From assembly GCA_031263025.1 (NCBI GenBank), contig JAISGO010000034.1, positions 1 through 47,842 on the forward strand: a stretch of 47,842 nucleotides of DNA, given 5' to 3'. Shown here in pieces: positions 33,389-41,814 of this stretch; position 1 is the first letter of the stretch, and every line of letters starts with the position of its first letter. The stretch is from Coriobacteriales bacterium (GTDB lineage Bacteria; Actinomycetota; Coriobacteriia; Coriobacteriales; UBA8131). Made by a program: the position numbers and the translations under genes. Below the pieces are notes generated by a model that saw only the letters and a program-made list of their open reading frames with translations, had not been told where the DNA came from and did not search any database.

Positions 33389-33430
33389 CGGTGCTCCTTT
33401 TGACTCAGGGATAGGCGTTATCAAGGGCTT

Positions 33431-33436
33431 ATTATA
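33431..33436 (-). promoter_or_regulatory. -10 box of the isc operon
   Basis: TATAAT on the minus strand, 42 nt before the iscS ATG, with CTAACT 16 nt upstream as a weak -35 inside the adjacent dyad. Confidence 0.5.
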
Positions 33437-33450
33437 GCGCTAATCCGGGC

Positions 33451-33476
33451 AAAGTTAGAGTAGTCTAACTTTTTTT
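33451..33476. terminator. Dyad with flanking A/T runs: terminator or isc operator
   Basis: AAAGTTAGA, GTAG, TCTAACTTT then a T-run on the plus strand. It overlaps the probable -35 of the isc operon and lies just past the upstream leftward gene. It can act as a terminator for either side, or as an operator controlling isc. Confidence 0.5.
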
Positions 33477-33519
33477 ACCAAAGCGTTACCTTCGCCCCTA
33501 GCCGCCCTCTCGCACAAGC

Positions 33520-34665
33520 TTATTGCAGTTTACTCGACTTCTTGTAGAAATTATAGTCGGCCATGCTAAAGACCGCGTAAACGGCAGGTGTGGTCAGGTT
33601 CTGCGCCCGGTAGATGCGGCTGAAGTCAGTGGCCTGAACCTCATAGTAGAACTTATGGCTACCGATATGGATAGTGCCACGCTGGCACAGATAGCCGCCG
33701 CTGTCAGTGCCGCTTGCGCTGGTCTTGGCCTTATAGCCGATCAGGCCCTGCTTTGAGATAAGGTAGTTGAGCTCACCTGCGACATCGGCGCTCTTCAAGT
33801 TGACATAGCTCAGCTGGTAAAGGGCGCCCTTGCTGTCCTTGCACCAATCCAATTCATAGGCGCCATTGAAATATTCTTGTAGTTGACTAGCCTTGTAGGC
33901 GCTGTAGCGTCCTTCGTAATAACCGTTAAGCACATCCGCCGGCAGCACCTGGGGGGTAGAGATAAACTCACTGCCGGTAGCTTTCTTGGCGCCCAAGGGC
34001 GGCACGAAACTCTGATTGACGCTCACGTTGCCAGGCAAGTTGGCACTGGTTTCAAAACCCCCACTAACGACGTTAATGAGCTGGGGCAGGGCCGGCAGGT
34101 TGGCGTCGATGGCCTGGCGGGTCTGGGTAGCGCTCAAGCTAATCGCACCTGAGCCGCCACTGACCGTATCCTGGACTGCGTGCACGACCAAAGCCGCTGC
34201 GACCAACAGGATAAGCACGATCAAGATGGTCACACCCAGCCGGATCGGCCAACGTCGATAGTGGCGCGGCATCTCCTGGGCCATCTCAGGGGTAGCCCGG
34301 CGTTGCGGGCGCGGATGCCGGGATGCGGGCGTTACCTGGGGCTGGCGTTGTGGCCTTGTTCTTTGGGTCTTACTACCATGTCTGGCTGGTGGCCGAGCAG
34401 CAGCACGATTGTGAGGGGACAAACTGCGCGCCTGCCCTTGACTGCGCGCCTTTGGGGTCGTGGGAAGCGCGCGCGTCCGCCCCTTGGCTGTTGCACTGCG
34501 CTCCTTTTGCACAGGCTTGGCTTGGCTTTTCGCAGGAGCAGCCGAGCCCGGGCGTTTCGCTGGGACGGTACCACGGTGGCGAGGGGGCGCCGCCGTAGCT
34601 TTTGTGACAGCCTTGCGGTGTTGTGGGGCAGTCGAGCGCTCCCCGTTTGGTTTTTCCGTACTCAC
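33520..34665 (-). CDS. Membrane-anchored protein with long basic cytoplasmic tail
   Basis: 381 residues from the GTG at 34665, which overlaps the metA stop (GTGA) with AGG 6 nt upstream. Residues 1-140 are disordered and rich in Lys, Arg, Pro, Thr and Ala. One transmembrane helix (VTILIVLILLVAAALVVHAV) lies at about 144-165. The remaining 215 residues are outside, with no cysteine-rich or enzymatic motif that I recognise; strands such as YQLSYVNLKSADVAGEL and KFYYEVQATDFS suggest a small binding domain. Despite coupling to metA there is no evident link to methionine. The topology resembles the foldase at 38377-40377. Confidence 0.75.
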   Translation of the reverse strand: MSTEKPNGERSTAPQHRKAVTKATAAPPRHRGTVPAKRPGSAAPAKSQAKPVQKERSATAKGRTRALPTTPKARSQGQARSLSPHNRAAARPPARHGSKTQRTRPQRQPQVTPASRHPRPQRRATPEMAQEMPRHYRRWPIRLGVTILIVLILLVAAALVVHAVQDTVSGGSGAISLSATQTRQAIDANLPALPQLINVVSGGFETSANLPGNVSVNQSFVPPLGAKKATGSEFISTPQVLPADVLNGYYEGRYSAYKASQLQEYFNGAYELDWCKDSKGALYQLSYVNLKSADVAGELNYLISKQGLIGYKAKTSASGTDSGGYLCQRGTIHIGSHKFYYEVQATDFSRIYRAQNLTTPAVYAVFSMADYNFYKKSSKLQ

Positions 34666-35576
34666 CTTAACCTCGTCAGGTCGAATGGTGTCTCTTGGTA
34701 GACGTAGTGGTTCAGCCAATTTGAATAGAACTGATGGGCATAGGTGCGCCAACGCATCATCGGATGGCGGCGGGGATCGTCTGCGGGGTAATAGTTGAAG
34801 GGCGGGTCTATACTGATCCCTGCCTTACGGTCGCGTTTGTACTCCCGGTCGAGGGTGGTCCCGTCGTACTCGAGATGCCCGGTGATATAGGCTTGGCGGT
34901 GGTTGGCGCTGGAGAAGACCACCGCGCCGCATTTGCGGCTGGCGGCCAGCACGCGCAAGCCGGTACCCTCGAGGTCCTCAGGCAACACTGTCATATAGCG
35001 CGACTGCGGCACTAGCCAGGGGTCGTCGAAACCGCGCAGAAGGTGACTGGTCTTGTCGCGCAAGGCGACCGGGTAGACCCCGAAGAGCTTCTTGCGGAGG
35101 AGATGCCTCTCTATCCCATAGTAATAATACAGGGCCGCGTTGACCCCCCAACAAATAAAAAGACTACTGAAGACATTGCGGCGCGCCCAGGCCAAGATGG
35201 CCTTGAGCTCCTCCCAATAATCGACTTCCTCAAAAGGAGTGGCTTCAAGCGGCGCCCCGGTCACGATCAGGCCGTCGAAACGGCGCTTGAGCACCTGCTC
35301 CGACGGGACATAAAATGTGTCCATATGTTGCTGTGATGTGTTCTTGGGCAGGTACCCGCTCATCGCCACCAGGGTCACGTTGACCTGCAGGGGCGAATTG
35401 GAAAGAAGGCGGATCAGCTGGGTCTCAGTGGCGACCTTAGTCGGCATCAAATTAACGATGGCGATCTCCAAGGGGCGGATGTCTTGGTGGGCAGCGCGAC
35501 GATGGGTCATCACGAAGATGTTCTCCCTCTCCAAGGTCTGGACGGCCGGCAGGCCGTTTTTCACTGTAACCGGCAA
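34662..35576 (-). CDS. metAA: Homoserine O-acyltransferase, probably acetyl-specific (MetA type)
   Basis: 304 residues from a TTG at 35576, with AAGGAG close upstream; this restores the family N-terminus (PVTVKNGLPAVQTLERENIF). It activates homoserine for methionine synthesis. Catalytic Cys is in LFICWGVNAALYYYYG and His/Glu in ITGHLEYD. Position 111 of the E. coli enzyme, Gly in succinyltransferases, is Glu here (VTGAPLEATPFEEVDYW), the residue linked in studied homologues to acetyl-CoA use. No SAM riboswitch or T-box is evident in the 150 bp upstream. Confidence 0.9.
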   Translation of the reverse strand: MPVTVKNGLPAVQTLERENIFVMTHRRAAHQDIRPLEIAIVNLMPTKVATETQLIRLLSNSPLQVNVTLVAMSGYLPKNTSQQHMDTFYVPSEQVLKRRFDGLIVTGAPLEATPFEEVDYWEELKAILAWARRNVFSSLFICWGVNAALYYYYGIERHLLRKKLFGVYPVALRDKTSHLLRGFDDPWLVPQSRYMTVLPEDLEGTGLRVLAASRKCGAVVFSSANHRQAYITGHLEYDGTTLDREYKRDRKAGISIDPPFNYYPADDPRRHPMMRWRTYAHQFYSNWLNHYVYQETPFDLTRLR

Positions 35577-35726
35577 TGGGCTCCTTTGCTGACTTGGACA
35601 AGCACCAGGCCATGAGCGGCGGGGCTTGGTCGATGCTGCAAACATTTTAACCTTTTTATGTTACACTCTCTCTGTCGACGTTCGTCGCATTCTATTCTTT
35701 CCCATTCAGTCCCAAGGAGTTTGACA

Positions 35727-36392
35727 ATGCAATTTTTCATTGACACTGCTGATTTGCAGGAGATCCGAGAAGCGGCCAGCTGGGGCGTGGTCGCTGGCGT
35801 GACGACCAATCCTTCGCTTTATGCCAAGATCGGCGGCAAACTCGCCGACTTCGAAGACCATATCAAGCGCATCTGCGAGACCGTCGACGGCCCGGTCTCG
35901 GCCGAGGTCACCGCTGACGACCGGGCGGAGATGATTGCCCAGGGCGAGCATCTGGCCGGACTGGCCGACAACGTCGCGGTCAAGGTACCGACCACCATCG
36001 AGGGCCTGGCTTGCTGCCACGCCCTGGCCGAGGAGGGCATCGCGGTCAACATGACCCTTTGCTTCACCGTTCCCCAGGCGATCATGGCCGCTCGGGCCGG
36101 TGCTAGTTTCATCAGTCCTTTCATCGGCCGCTTCGACGACATCGGCGAAGATGGCTTAGCCCAGCTTAGCGAGGTGGTCGACGCCATCGCCAACTATTGG
36201 CCGAACGAGGACGAGGAGGGCCCCCAGATCATCGCCGCCTCGGTGCGCAGCGTTAACCACGTGACCCAGGCCGCTTTGATGGGCGCCGATATCGCCACCG
36301 TGCCATTCAAAGTGCTCCAGCAATGTGTCAAGCATCCTCTGACCGATCAGGGGCTGGAAAAATTCAAACGCGACTGGGCCACCGTTAGATAA
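35727..36392 (+). CDS. fsa: Transaldolase-like fructose-6-phosphate aldolase
   Basis: 221 residues from the ATG at 35727, with AAGGAG 7 nt upstream. Small-form transaldolase/FSA: MQFFIDTADLQEI and GVTTNPSLYAK at the N-terminus, the Schiff-base Lys in VAVKVPTTIEGL (about 84-95), and SPFIGRFDDIGEDGL. It moves three-carbon units between sugar phosphates, or splits fructose 6-phosphate; sequence alone does not decide. It precedes rho by 41 bp and is probably co-transcribed. Confidence 0.9.
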   Translation: MQFFIDTADLQEIREAASWGVVAGVTTNPSLYAKIGGKLADFEDHIKRICETVDGPVSAEVTADDRAEMIAQGEHLAGLADNVAVKVPTTIEGLACCHALAEEGIAVNMTLCFTVPQAIMAARAGASFISPFIGRFDDIGEDGLAQLSEVVDAIANYWPNEDEEGPQIIAASVRSVNHVTQAALMGADIATVPFKVLQQCVKHPLTDQGLEKFKRDWATVR

Positions 36393-36433
36393 GCCCCCGC
36401 AGGACAGTCCGATCAAGGAGCAGCAAAGCGAGT

Positions 36434-37858
36434 ATGTCGAACAACAGCAATAACAATAATAACGGCAACAATAGCGGCAACTACCAGAAGAAGAACTTCA
36501 AACCGCGCCGCAAGAATAACCAAAACGGATACCGCAACAACCGCAACAACTACCAAAGCCACTTCAAGGCGCCCTCCGAAGAGGAGCTGAAGAAACTAAA
36601 GCTCCCTGAGCTGAAGGAGAAGGCTGCTGAGTACCAAGTCGAGCTAGGCAGCGGCTACGTCAAGAAAGGCGAGCTGATCCAGCTGATCCTAGAGGCCTAT
36701 GAGAAGAAGTACGGCCTGCAAGAGGTTCATGGCATCCTGCAAATCCTCCCCGATGGCTATGGGTTTTTGCGCGGACATGATTACCTACCAGGCAAAAACG
36801 ATATTTATGTTCCGGCCCAGCTGGTCAAACAATATGGCTTGCGCAAAGGCGACATCGTCTTGGGCAAATCCAAACCGAACGTCAAATCCGACAAATTCGC
36901 CCGTCTCCACGAAGTCAGCACGGTCAATGGACATGACCCAGAAGTCGCTAAACTGCGGCCCCACTTCGGCCAACTCACCCCGGTTTACCCCGACGAGCGG
37001 TTGCTGATGGAACACGGCAAAGACGCCCTCACCGCCCGGGTGATTGACTTGGTGTCCCCCATCGGCAAGGGCCAGCGCGGCTTGATCGTCTCGCCACCCA
37101 AAGCCGGTAAGACGACCGTACTGAAAGACATCGCCGAGGCCGTCTTTGCCAACAACCCCGAGGTAAAGATCATCTGCCTATTGGTGGACGAGCGTCCCGA
37201 AGAAGTCACTGACATGGAGCGCTCCATCCATGGCGAAGTGGTCTCCTCGACTTTCGACATGCCCTATGAGAACCATATCAGCGTCTCTGAGCTGGTCATC
37301 GAACGGGCCAAACGCATGGTCGAAGAAGGCAGCGACGTCTTGATCCTACTGGACAGCATCACCCGCCTGGCCCGGGCCTACAACTTGGGCGCGCCTGCCT
37401 CCGGGCGCATCCTCTCCGGTGGCGTCGATTCCACCGCCCTCTATCCGCCGAAGAAGTTCCTCGGTGCCGCCCGCAATATCGAGGGTGGTGGCTCGCTGAC
37501 CATCTTAGCTTCTGCCTTGGTCGAGACTGGTTCGAAGATGGACGAGGTGATCTTTGAGGAGTTCAAGGGCACCGGCAACATGGAGTTGCGCCTTGACCGA
37601 GAGCTCGCCGATAAGCGCATCTACCCTGCCATCGACCCTGTGGCCAGCGGCACCCGCAAAGAAGACCTCCTGATGAACCCCCAAGAGGCGCCTCTGATCT
37701 GGGCAGTACGCAGGATCCTGGCCAACCTCAACAACGTAGAACGGGCGATGGAGATGCTGATCCGCTCCCTCAAACAGACCTCCAGCAACGCGGAGTTCTT
37801 GATCAGGACGGCGAAAAAGGCCCAAGCGGCTTCTTCAGGGGACAAGGTGGAGCTGTAA
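36434..37858 (+). CDS. rho: Transcription termination factor Rho with Asn-rich N-terminus
   Basis: 474 residues. The first 41 residues hold 18 Asn plus Arg/Lys/Gly, a disordered prion-like stretch. A Rho N-terminal helix bundle ([16 protein letters not shown]) and an RNA-binding CSD ([16 protein letters not shown], about 99-114) follow. The hexameric RNA helicase core has Walker [10 protein letters not shown] (about 220-228), Walker [18 protein letters not shown], and the Q-loop/R-loop segments intact. AAGGAG lies 12 nt before the ATG. The stop codon abuts the stop of the next, convergent gene with no intervening base. Confidence 0.95.
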   Translation: MSNNSNNNNNGNNSGNYQKKNFKPRRKNNQNGYRNNRNNYQSHFKAPSEEELKKLKLPELKEKAAEYQVELGSGYVKKGELIQLILEAYEKKYGLQEVHGILQILPDGYGFLRGHDYLPGKNDIYVPAQLVKQYGLRKGDIVLGKSKPNVKSDKFARLHEVSTVNGHDPEVAKLRPHFGQLTPVYPDERLLMEHGKDALTARVIDLVSPIGKGQRGLIVSPPKAGKTTVLKDIAEAVFANNPEVKIICLLVDERPEEVTDMERSIHGEVVSSTFDMPYENHISVSELVIERAKRMVEEGSDVLILLDSITRLARAYNLGAPASGRILSGGVDSTALYPPKKFLGAARNIEGGGSLTILASALVETGSKMDEVIFEEFKGTGNMELRLDRELADKRIYPAIDPVASGTRKEDLLMNPQEAPLIWAVRRILANLNNVERAMEMLIRSLKQTSSNAEFLIRTAKKAQAASSGDKVEL

Positions 37859-38299
37859 TTATAGGAGTGCCAACCTGAAGACCAGGTTGTAGGCGGTCGC
37901 CAGCGCCAAAAGGATGACCGCAATCGCAAGGCTCAGCCAAGCCCAGCTGCGTTCGCGCCTCAGATATTTGTCGATGGGGACGCGTTCGGCAACCCTGAGA
38001 TAGGCTTTGGGGCCTATCGTCTTGGCATAGAAGACCATTAGCAGGGCCGTCCCGACGGCGACACAGACGCCCAATGGAATCGCCACTCCCCTATAGGTCA
38101 CAGCGTTACAAAGGCAGCTGTCCGCGACCAGCCATAACGGATAGAACAGGATAGTCAGCCACTGCCCATGGGCCGGGCCCCACACCCCCGGCATGAAGAG
38201 GGCGCCCAGGTTGATCTTGGGCAGCTGCGCCAAACCCTCGGCGTACTTACGCTCCTCGGCCTGGCGCAGTTTATAGATCTCGTCCTCTAGATCAGGCAT
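37859..38299 (-). CDS. Small integral membrane protein, unknown function
   Basis: 146 residues. A charged N-terminal segment (DEIYKLRQAEERKYAEGLAQ) is followed by hydrophobic spans at about 45-62, 70-90 and 122-144. No family recognised. A Shine-Dalgarno is not evident before the ATG at 38299, so the exact start is uncertain. It is convergent with rho and its stop codon touches that of rho. It lies downstream of the leftward foldase gene, after half-hairpin H7. Confidence 0.6.
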   Translation of the reverse strand: MPDLEDEIYKLRQAEERKYAEGLAQLPKINLGALFMPGVWGPAHGQWLTILFYPLWLVADSCLCNAVTYRGVAIPLGVCVAVGTALLMVFYAKTIGPKAYLRVAERVPIDKYLRRERSWAWLSLAIAVILLALATAYNLVFRLALL

Positions 38300-38310
38300 A
38301 GCTTACATGG

Positions 38311-38376
38311 TAGCCCGAAGTTACCTTGTCGGTATCGAGGGATACCACGGAGTCCGAATGTGCCGAATAGCCGCTT
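38311..38376 (-). repeat. 3'-end hairpin unit H7 (loop type 2, half)
   Basis: The GAAGTTACCTTGTCGGTATC loop and one arm (GAGTCCGAATGTGCCGAATA) are present, with no clear opposite arm. The arm abuts the stop codon of the leftward foldase gene and has the family orientation for that gene. Confidence 0.7.
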
Positions 38377-40377
38377 TTACTTGATCTTCTTTAGGGTGAT
38401 CTTGAAGTGCAGCGTGCTGTTAGCCGGGATACTGCCCTGAGCTTGACTGCCATAGCCAAGGCTGGCCGGGATCGTCAGCTCGCGCACGCCGCCGACTTTC
38501 ATGCCGATCACGCCCCACTTCCAGCCCTCGATGACCTGGCCGCTCGCACCTGCGGTAAAGGTGAAGATCTGCTTACCGCTGCTCACGGTCTGGCTATCGC
38601 TGGTATTAGAGTCGAAGACGGTGCCGTCATCCAAGGTGCCGATATAGAGCACCTCGCAGCTGTCACCGGCCTTGACGGCTTTGCCGCTGCCGACGGTGTC
38701 GTCTTTGATCACCAGCCCATCCTTGGTCGCCTCCTCCTGTGAGCTGACCGTAGTGGTGCCGTTGCTGTTGTCGGTCTTAGTGTTGTCAGTGGAGGCCGGA
38801 TTATCGCCAGGAGCCGACTTGTCGGTGTCATAAGCAAGGCCGGTCGGCATCGGGTCGACCACGATATCGGCTTGGTCTTTGTGCTGTTGCAGTTCAAAGG
38901 CAAACTGATCGGCCTGGCCCACGGTCAAACCGTCGTAGCTGGCATTGTTCTTGTTGTCCTCGGCGCTGCTATCCTGCTGCTGCCATTGGCCCTTGAGTCC
39001 GTTCAGGATGTCAGCTGGCAGGGTCTTGTAGGCATAGTTGGCAGGGTCGTAAGTGGCAACAGGGATTTTCTGATCCTTGCAATATCGTGCGACGTGATCC
39101 TTGCAATAGCTCTTGAAATCCTTAACATAGGCGTCGGCCACGTCCTTGGCATTAGTATTGTCTTGGTCGTCGCTGCTGGTGCTGCTGGTCGACTTCTTGG
39201 CGGTTTTGCTGTTAGCCTTGTCTGTGGCACTGGCTGGCGCTGGCTTGGTGCCGGCAGCCGTCACCGTGGTCGTTTTGGTCTTGCTGTCATAGGTATAGGT
39301 CGCGGTCGGATCGAAAGGCTGCAAGGTCTGGCCGATCTGCTTGGCCTGGTCTTTCTGAACCAAGCTCATCCGGTAGTAGTCGACACTATAGTAGCCGTTA
39401 GTCTGGAGGATGCTCAGCCAATTGGCGTCATTACCGGCTGCCCCGACCGCGGCTTGGTTGTCGCTGATGGTCTTATTGATGGCATCCATATCGGTCTTGA
39501 TCCCGAGTTGGTCGGCCCATTGTTGGGTGAGCAGGGTTGGCGCGAAGACGTTCTTGATGATGTTCTCACGCATCTTGGCGGCAGTCGTGCCCTGGGCCTG
39601 CAGGGCCTGCGTCCAAGTGCTGTCCGTGGTCAGATCCTGGCTAGAAGTGCTGTTGGTCTTGCGCAGGTTGGCGATATAGTCGGTGACGTTCTGCTCTTTG
39701 ACGGGGACGCCGTTGACCGTGGCGGCGATGCTCGGATGCAGATCGTCCACCCAGCTCACGTAGTTGCTGTTAACCTTTTGAATCAGCCCGGTGCCCGGCC
39801 AGTGGTTCCAGGTGAAGAGGAAAGAGCCCAGCAGGAGCAAGACTATCACGATCGCGATGACCAGGAGCACGAAAGGCCACTTGCGATGATGGGCGCGCAG
39901 GGTGCCAGCATCGGCCCGCTCGCGTAGGGCGCCTTGTTGCTTCTTGAACCGGGCAAGCTCCTTCTCCTGGCGCTGGGCGGCTTTGGCTGACTTCTTGGAT
40001 TGTTTTGCGTTGTACTTCTCAAGCGGTGTGGGCTTTGCCTTAACTCCCTTTGCCGCCGCATCTGCGGCAGAGGAGGCGCCGGGCTGGCTGCCCTTGGCAG
40101 AACCGCGTACTCCGCTTTCGGCGGCACCGATACCCCTGAGAGCGACCTTCTTGGCCGCGTTGAGCTTTTTCTCCTTAAGGGCCTTATTGCCGCTCTCCAC
40201 CACCACTTTGCGTTTCTTGGTCGGTTTGGTCGCTTTCTCGGCGACAGGCTTGGTGGGCTTGGTCGCTCCCTTGGGGCCGCTTGCCTGCTTCGCGGGCGTC
40301 TTCTTAACAGCGGCCGACTTGGTCGCGGCCGTCGTCTTCTTCTCGGATTCTTCCGTCGTCACTTTTTTCTCAGGCAT
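38377..40377 (-). CDS. Membrane-anchored foldase: SurA-like region plus FKBP-type prolyl isomerase
   Basis: 666 residues from the ATG at 40377, with GGGAGAG 8 nt upstream. Residues 1-160 form a very Lys/Ala-rich cytoplasmic tail. One transmembrane helix (VLLVIAIVIVLLLLGSFLFT) is near 167-186. The outer part has a SurA-N-like chaperone region (VNGVPVKEQNVTDYIANLRK, about 218-237), a long Ser/Thr/Asp-rich linker, and a C-terminal FKBP domain (VLYIGTLDDGTVFDSN, GWKWGVIGMKVGGVREL, IPASLGYGSQ). It probably folds exported proteins, such as the secreted proteins of this window. Its promoter lies back to back with that of the next gene. Confidence 0.87.
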   Translation of the reverse strand: MPEKKVTTEESEKKTTAATKSAAVKKTPAKQASGPKGATKPTKPVAEKATKPTKKRKVVVESGNKALKEKKLNAAKKVALRGIGAAESGVRGSAKGSQPGASSAADAAAKGVKAKPTPLEKYNAKQSKKSAKAAQRQEKELARFKKQQGALRERADAGTLRAHHRKWPFVLLVIAIVIVLLLLGSFLFTWNHWPGTGLIQKVNSNYVSWVDDLHPSIAATVNGVPVKEQNVTDYIANLRKTNSTSSQDLTTDSTWTQALQAQGTTAAKMRENIIKNVFAPTLLTQQWADQLGIKTDMDAINKTISDNQAAVGAAGNDANWLSILQTNGYYSVDYYRMSLVQKDQAKQIGQTLQPFDPTATYTYDSKTKTTTVTAAGTKPAPASATDKANSKTAKKSTSSTSSDDQDNTNAKDVADAYVKDFKSYCKDHVARYCKDQKIPVATYDPANYAYKTLPADILNGLKGQWQQQDSSAEDNKNNASYDGLTVGQADQFAFELQQHKDQADIVVDPMPTGLAYDTDKSAPGDNPASTDNTKTDNSNGTTTVSSQEEATKDGLVIKDDTVGSGKAVKAGDSCEVLYIGTLDDGTVFDSNTSDSQTVSSGKQIFTFTAGASGQVIEGWKWGVIGMKVGGVRELTIPASLGYGSQAQGSIPANSTLHFKITLKKIK

Positions 40378-40416
40378 TAATCTACTCTCCCACAGGGAAC
40401 CTTTTGCAAGACAGGA

Positions 40417-40431
40417 ATTATAGCATATAAT
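40417..40431. promoter_or_regulatory. Back-to-back -10 boxes of the foldase and phosphohexomutase
   Basis: Plus: TTGCAA (40404-40409), 16 bp, TATAAT (40426-40431), then 6 nt to the ATG at 40438, leaderless. Minus: TATAAT at 40422-40417 for the leftward foldase. The two -10 boxes are 3 bp apart, so polymerases would compete. Confidence 0.65.
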
Positions 40432-40437
40432 AAGGCC

Positions 40438-41814
40438 ATGGCTAAAATTCACTTCGGCACTGACGGCTGGCGAGCGATCATCGGCGAGGATTTTACCGAG
40501 CCTAACCTCGCCCGGGTGATTGAAGCGGTCGCCGCCACATATCAGGCGGAATTCGCGAACCAGATTAAATCCGGACAAGACCTTTTGGTGGTCGGCTATG
40601 ACTGCCGTTTAGAGGCCGACCGCTATGCTTTGCTAGCGGCGCAGGTCTTACAAGGCGCCGGCTTCAGGGTTCTGCTTTCCGATGCCTACTGCCCGACCCC
40701 CTGCCTCTGCTGGACGATCTCCCGCAATCCCCAGGCGATCGGCGGCGTGATGCTCACCTCATCACATAATCCCGCAGAGTATCTTGGCGTCAAGCTGCGC
40801 ATGCCCGACGGCGGCGCCTCGCCCAAGGCTTTCACCGACAAGCTCGAAAAGCTGATCCCCGACACGGCAGCAGCACTCCCCCAGGCCGAAGTCACAACCG
40901 GTAACATCGTGACCCCTTACCTCGAAGACCTGCTCAGCCTCGTCGACGCCCAAGCGATCGCTGGCGCCCGCCTCCAGGTGGTGGTTGACCCGATGTTCGG
41001 CGCCGGGCGCCATTACCTCTCCAAGCTCCTACGCATCCTCGGAGTAGCGGTCGAAGAGGTCAATGACGCAGCCGACCCCACTTTCGGCGGCCTCCACCCC
41101 GAGCCGATCGATCCCTGGATCGAGACTGGCCGCCAAGCCGTCCTTAAGAGCGGTGCTTGCTGCGGTTTCGTCAATGACGGTGACGCTGACCGGATCGGCG
41201 CCATCTGCGCCGACGGGGAGTTCGTCTCACCCCATAAGATCTTGGCATTGGTGACGAAGCACCTGGTCGCCTATCACCATAATTTTGGCCGGGTAGTGCG
41301 CACCCAGAGCGGCTCCAACCTAATCGCCGCCCTCTGCGAACAGCTCGGGCTCGAGCTGACCACCACTCCGGTCGGATTCAAATGGATCTACCAGGAGATG
41401 TGCAAAGGCGATGTGCTGATCGGCGGCGAGGAGTCCGGCGGTATCGGCATCCCCGCCCATGTCCGTGAGCGCGACGGGCTTTTGATGGCCCTGCTCCTGA
41501 CTGAGATGATGGCGGTGACCGGCAAGACCTTACGCCAGCTGGTCGACGCGCTGCTCGAGCAATGTGGCGACTGGCACTATCAGCGCCGCGACCTCAAGGT
41601 CAGCCCCGCCCAAATCGAGAACTTCAAGGCTTATGCCAAAGCCCACCGCGAGGGCCCCTATGATGGGATCAAACAGGTCTCAGAAGACGGCAGTTGGCTC
41701 CTTTTGCGGGCAAGTGGTACCGAGCCACTGGTACGCATCTACGCAGAAGCCACTACCGACCAGGCCGTTCGCCGCCTCTTAGACGAAGGGGAAAAACTTG
41801 CTACTGAGTGCTAA
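40438..41814 (+). CDS. Phosphoglucomutase/phosphomannomutase family
   Basis: 458 residues, alpha-D-phosphohexomutase fold of four domains. The catalytic serine is in MLTSSHNPAEY (about 101-111), the metal loop is NDGDADRIG (about 246-254), the sugar-binding loop GGEESGGIG (about 328-336), and the phosphate loop RASGTEPLVRIY near 430. It interconverts hexose 1- and 6-phosphates for cell-wall or polysaccharide precursors; glucose or mannose preference cannot be read off. Leaderless start. It overlaps the next gene by 17 nt. Confidence 0.92.
   Translation: MAKIHFGTDGWRAIIGEDFTEPNLARVIEAVAATYQAEFANQIKSGQDLLVVGYDCRLEADRYALLAAQVLQGAGFRVLLSDAYCPTPCLCWTISRNPQAIGGVMLTSSHNPAEYLGVKLRMPDGGASPKAFTDKLEKLIPDTAAALPQAEVTTGNIVTPYLEDLLSLVDAQAIAGARLQVVVDPMFGAGRHYLSKLLRILGVAVEEVNDAADPTFGGLHPEPIDPWIETGRQAVLKSGACCGFVNDGDADRIGAICADGEFVSPHKILALVTKHLVAYHHNFGRVVRTQSGSNLIAALCEQLGLELTTTPVGFKWIYQEMCKGDVLIGGEESGGIGIPAHVRERDGLLMALLLTEMMAVTGKTLRQLVDALLEQCGDWHYQRRDLKVSPAQIENFKAYAKAHREGPYDGIKQVSEDGSWLLLRASGTEPLVRIYAEATTDQAVRRLLDEGEKLATEC

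Noticed and set aside
35577-35726. SAM riboswitch or T-box upstream of metA
   Set aside because: No long leader with the characteristic conserved stems is visible in the 150-bp divergent region.
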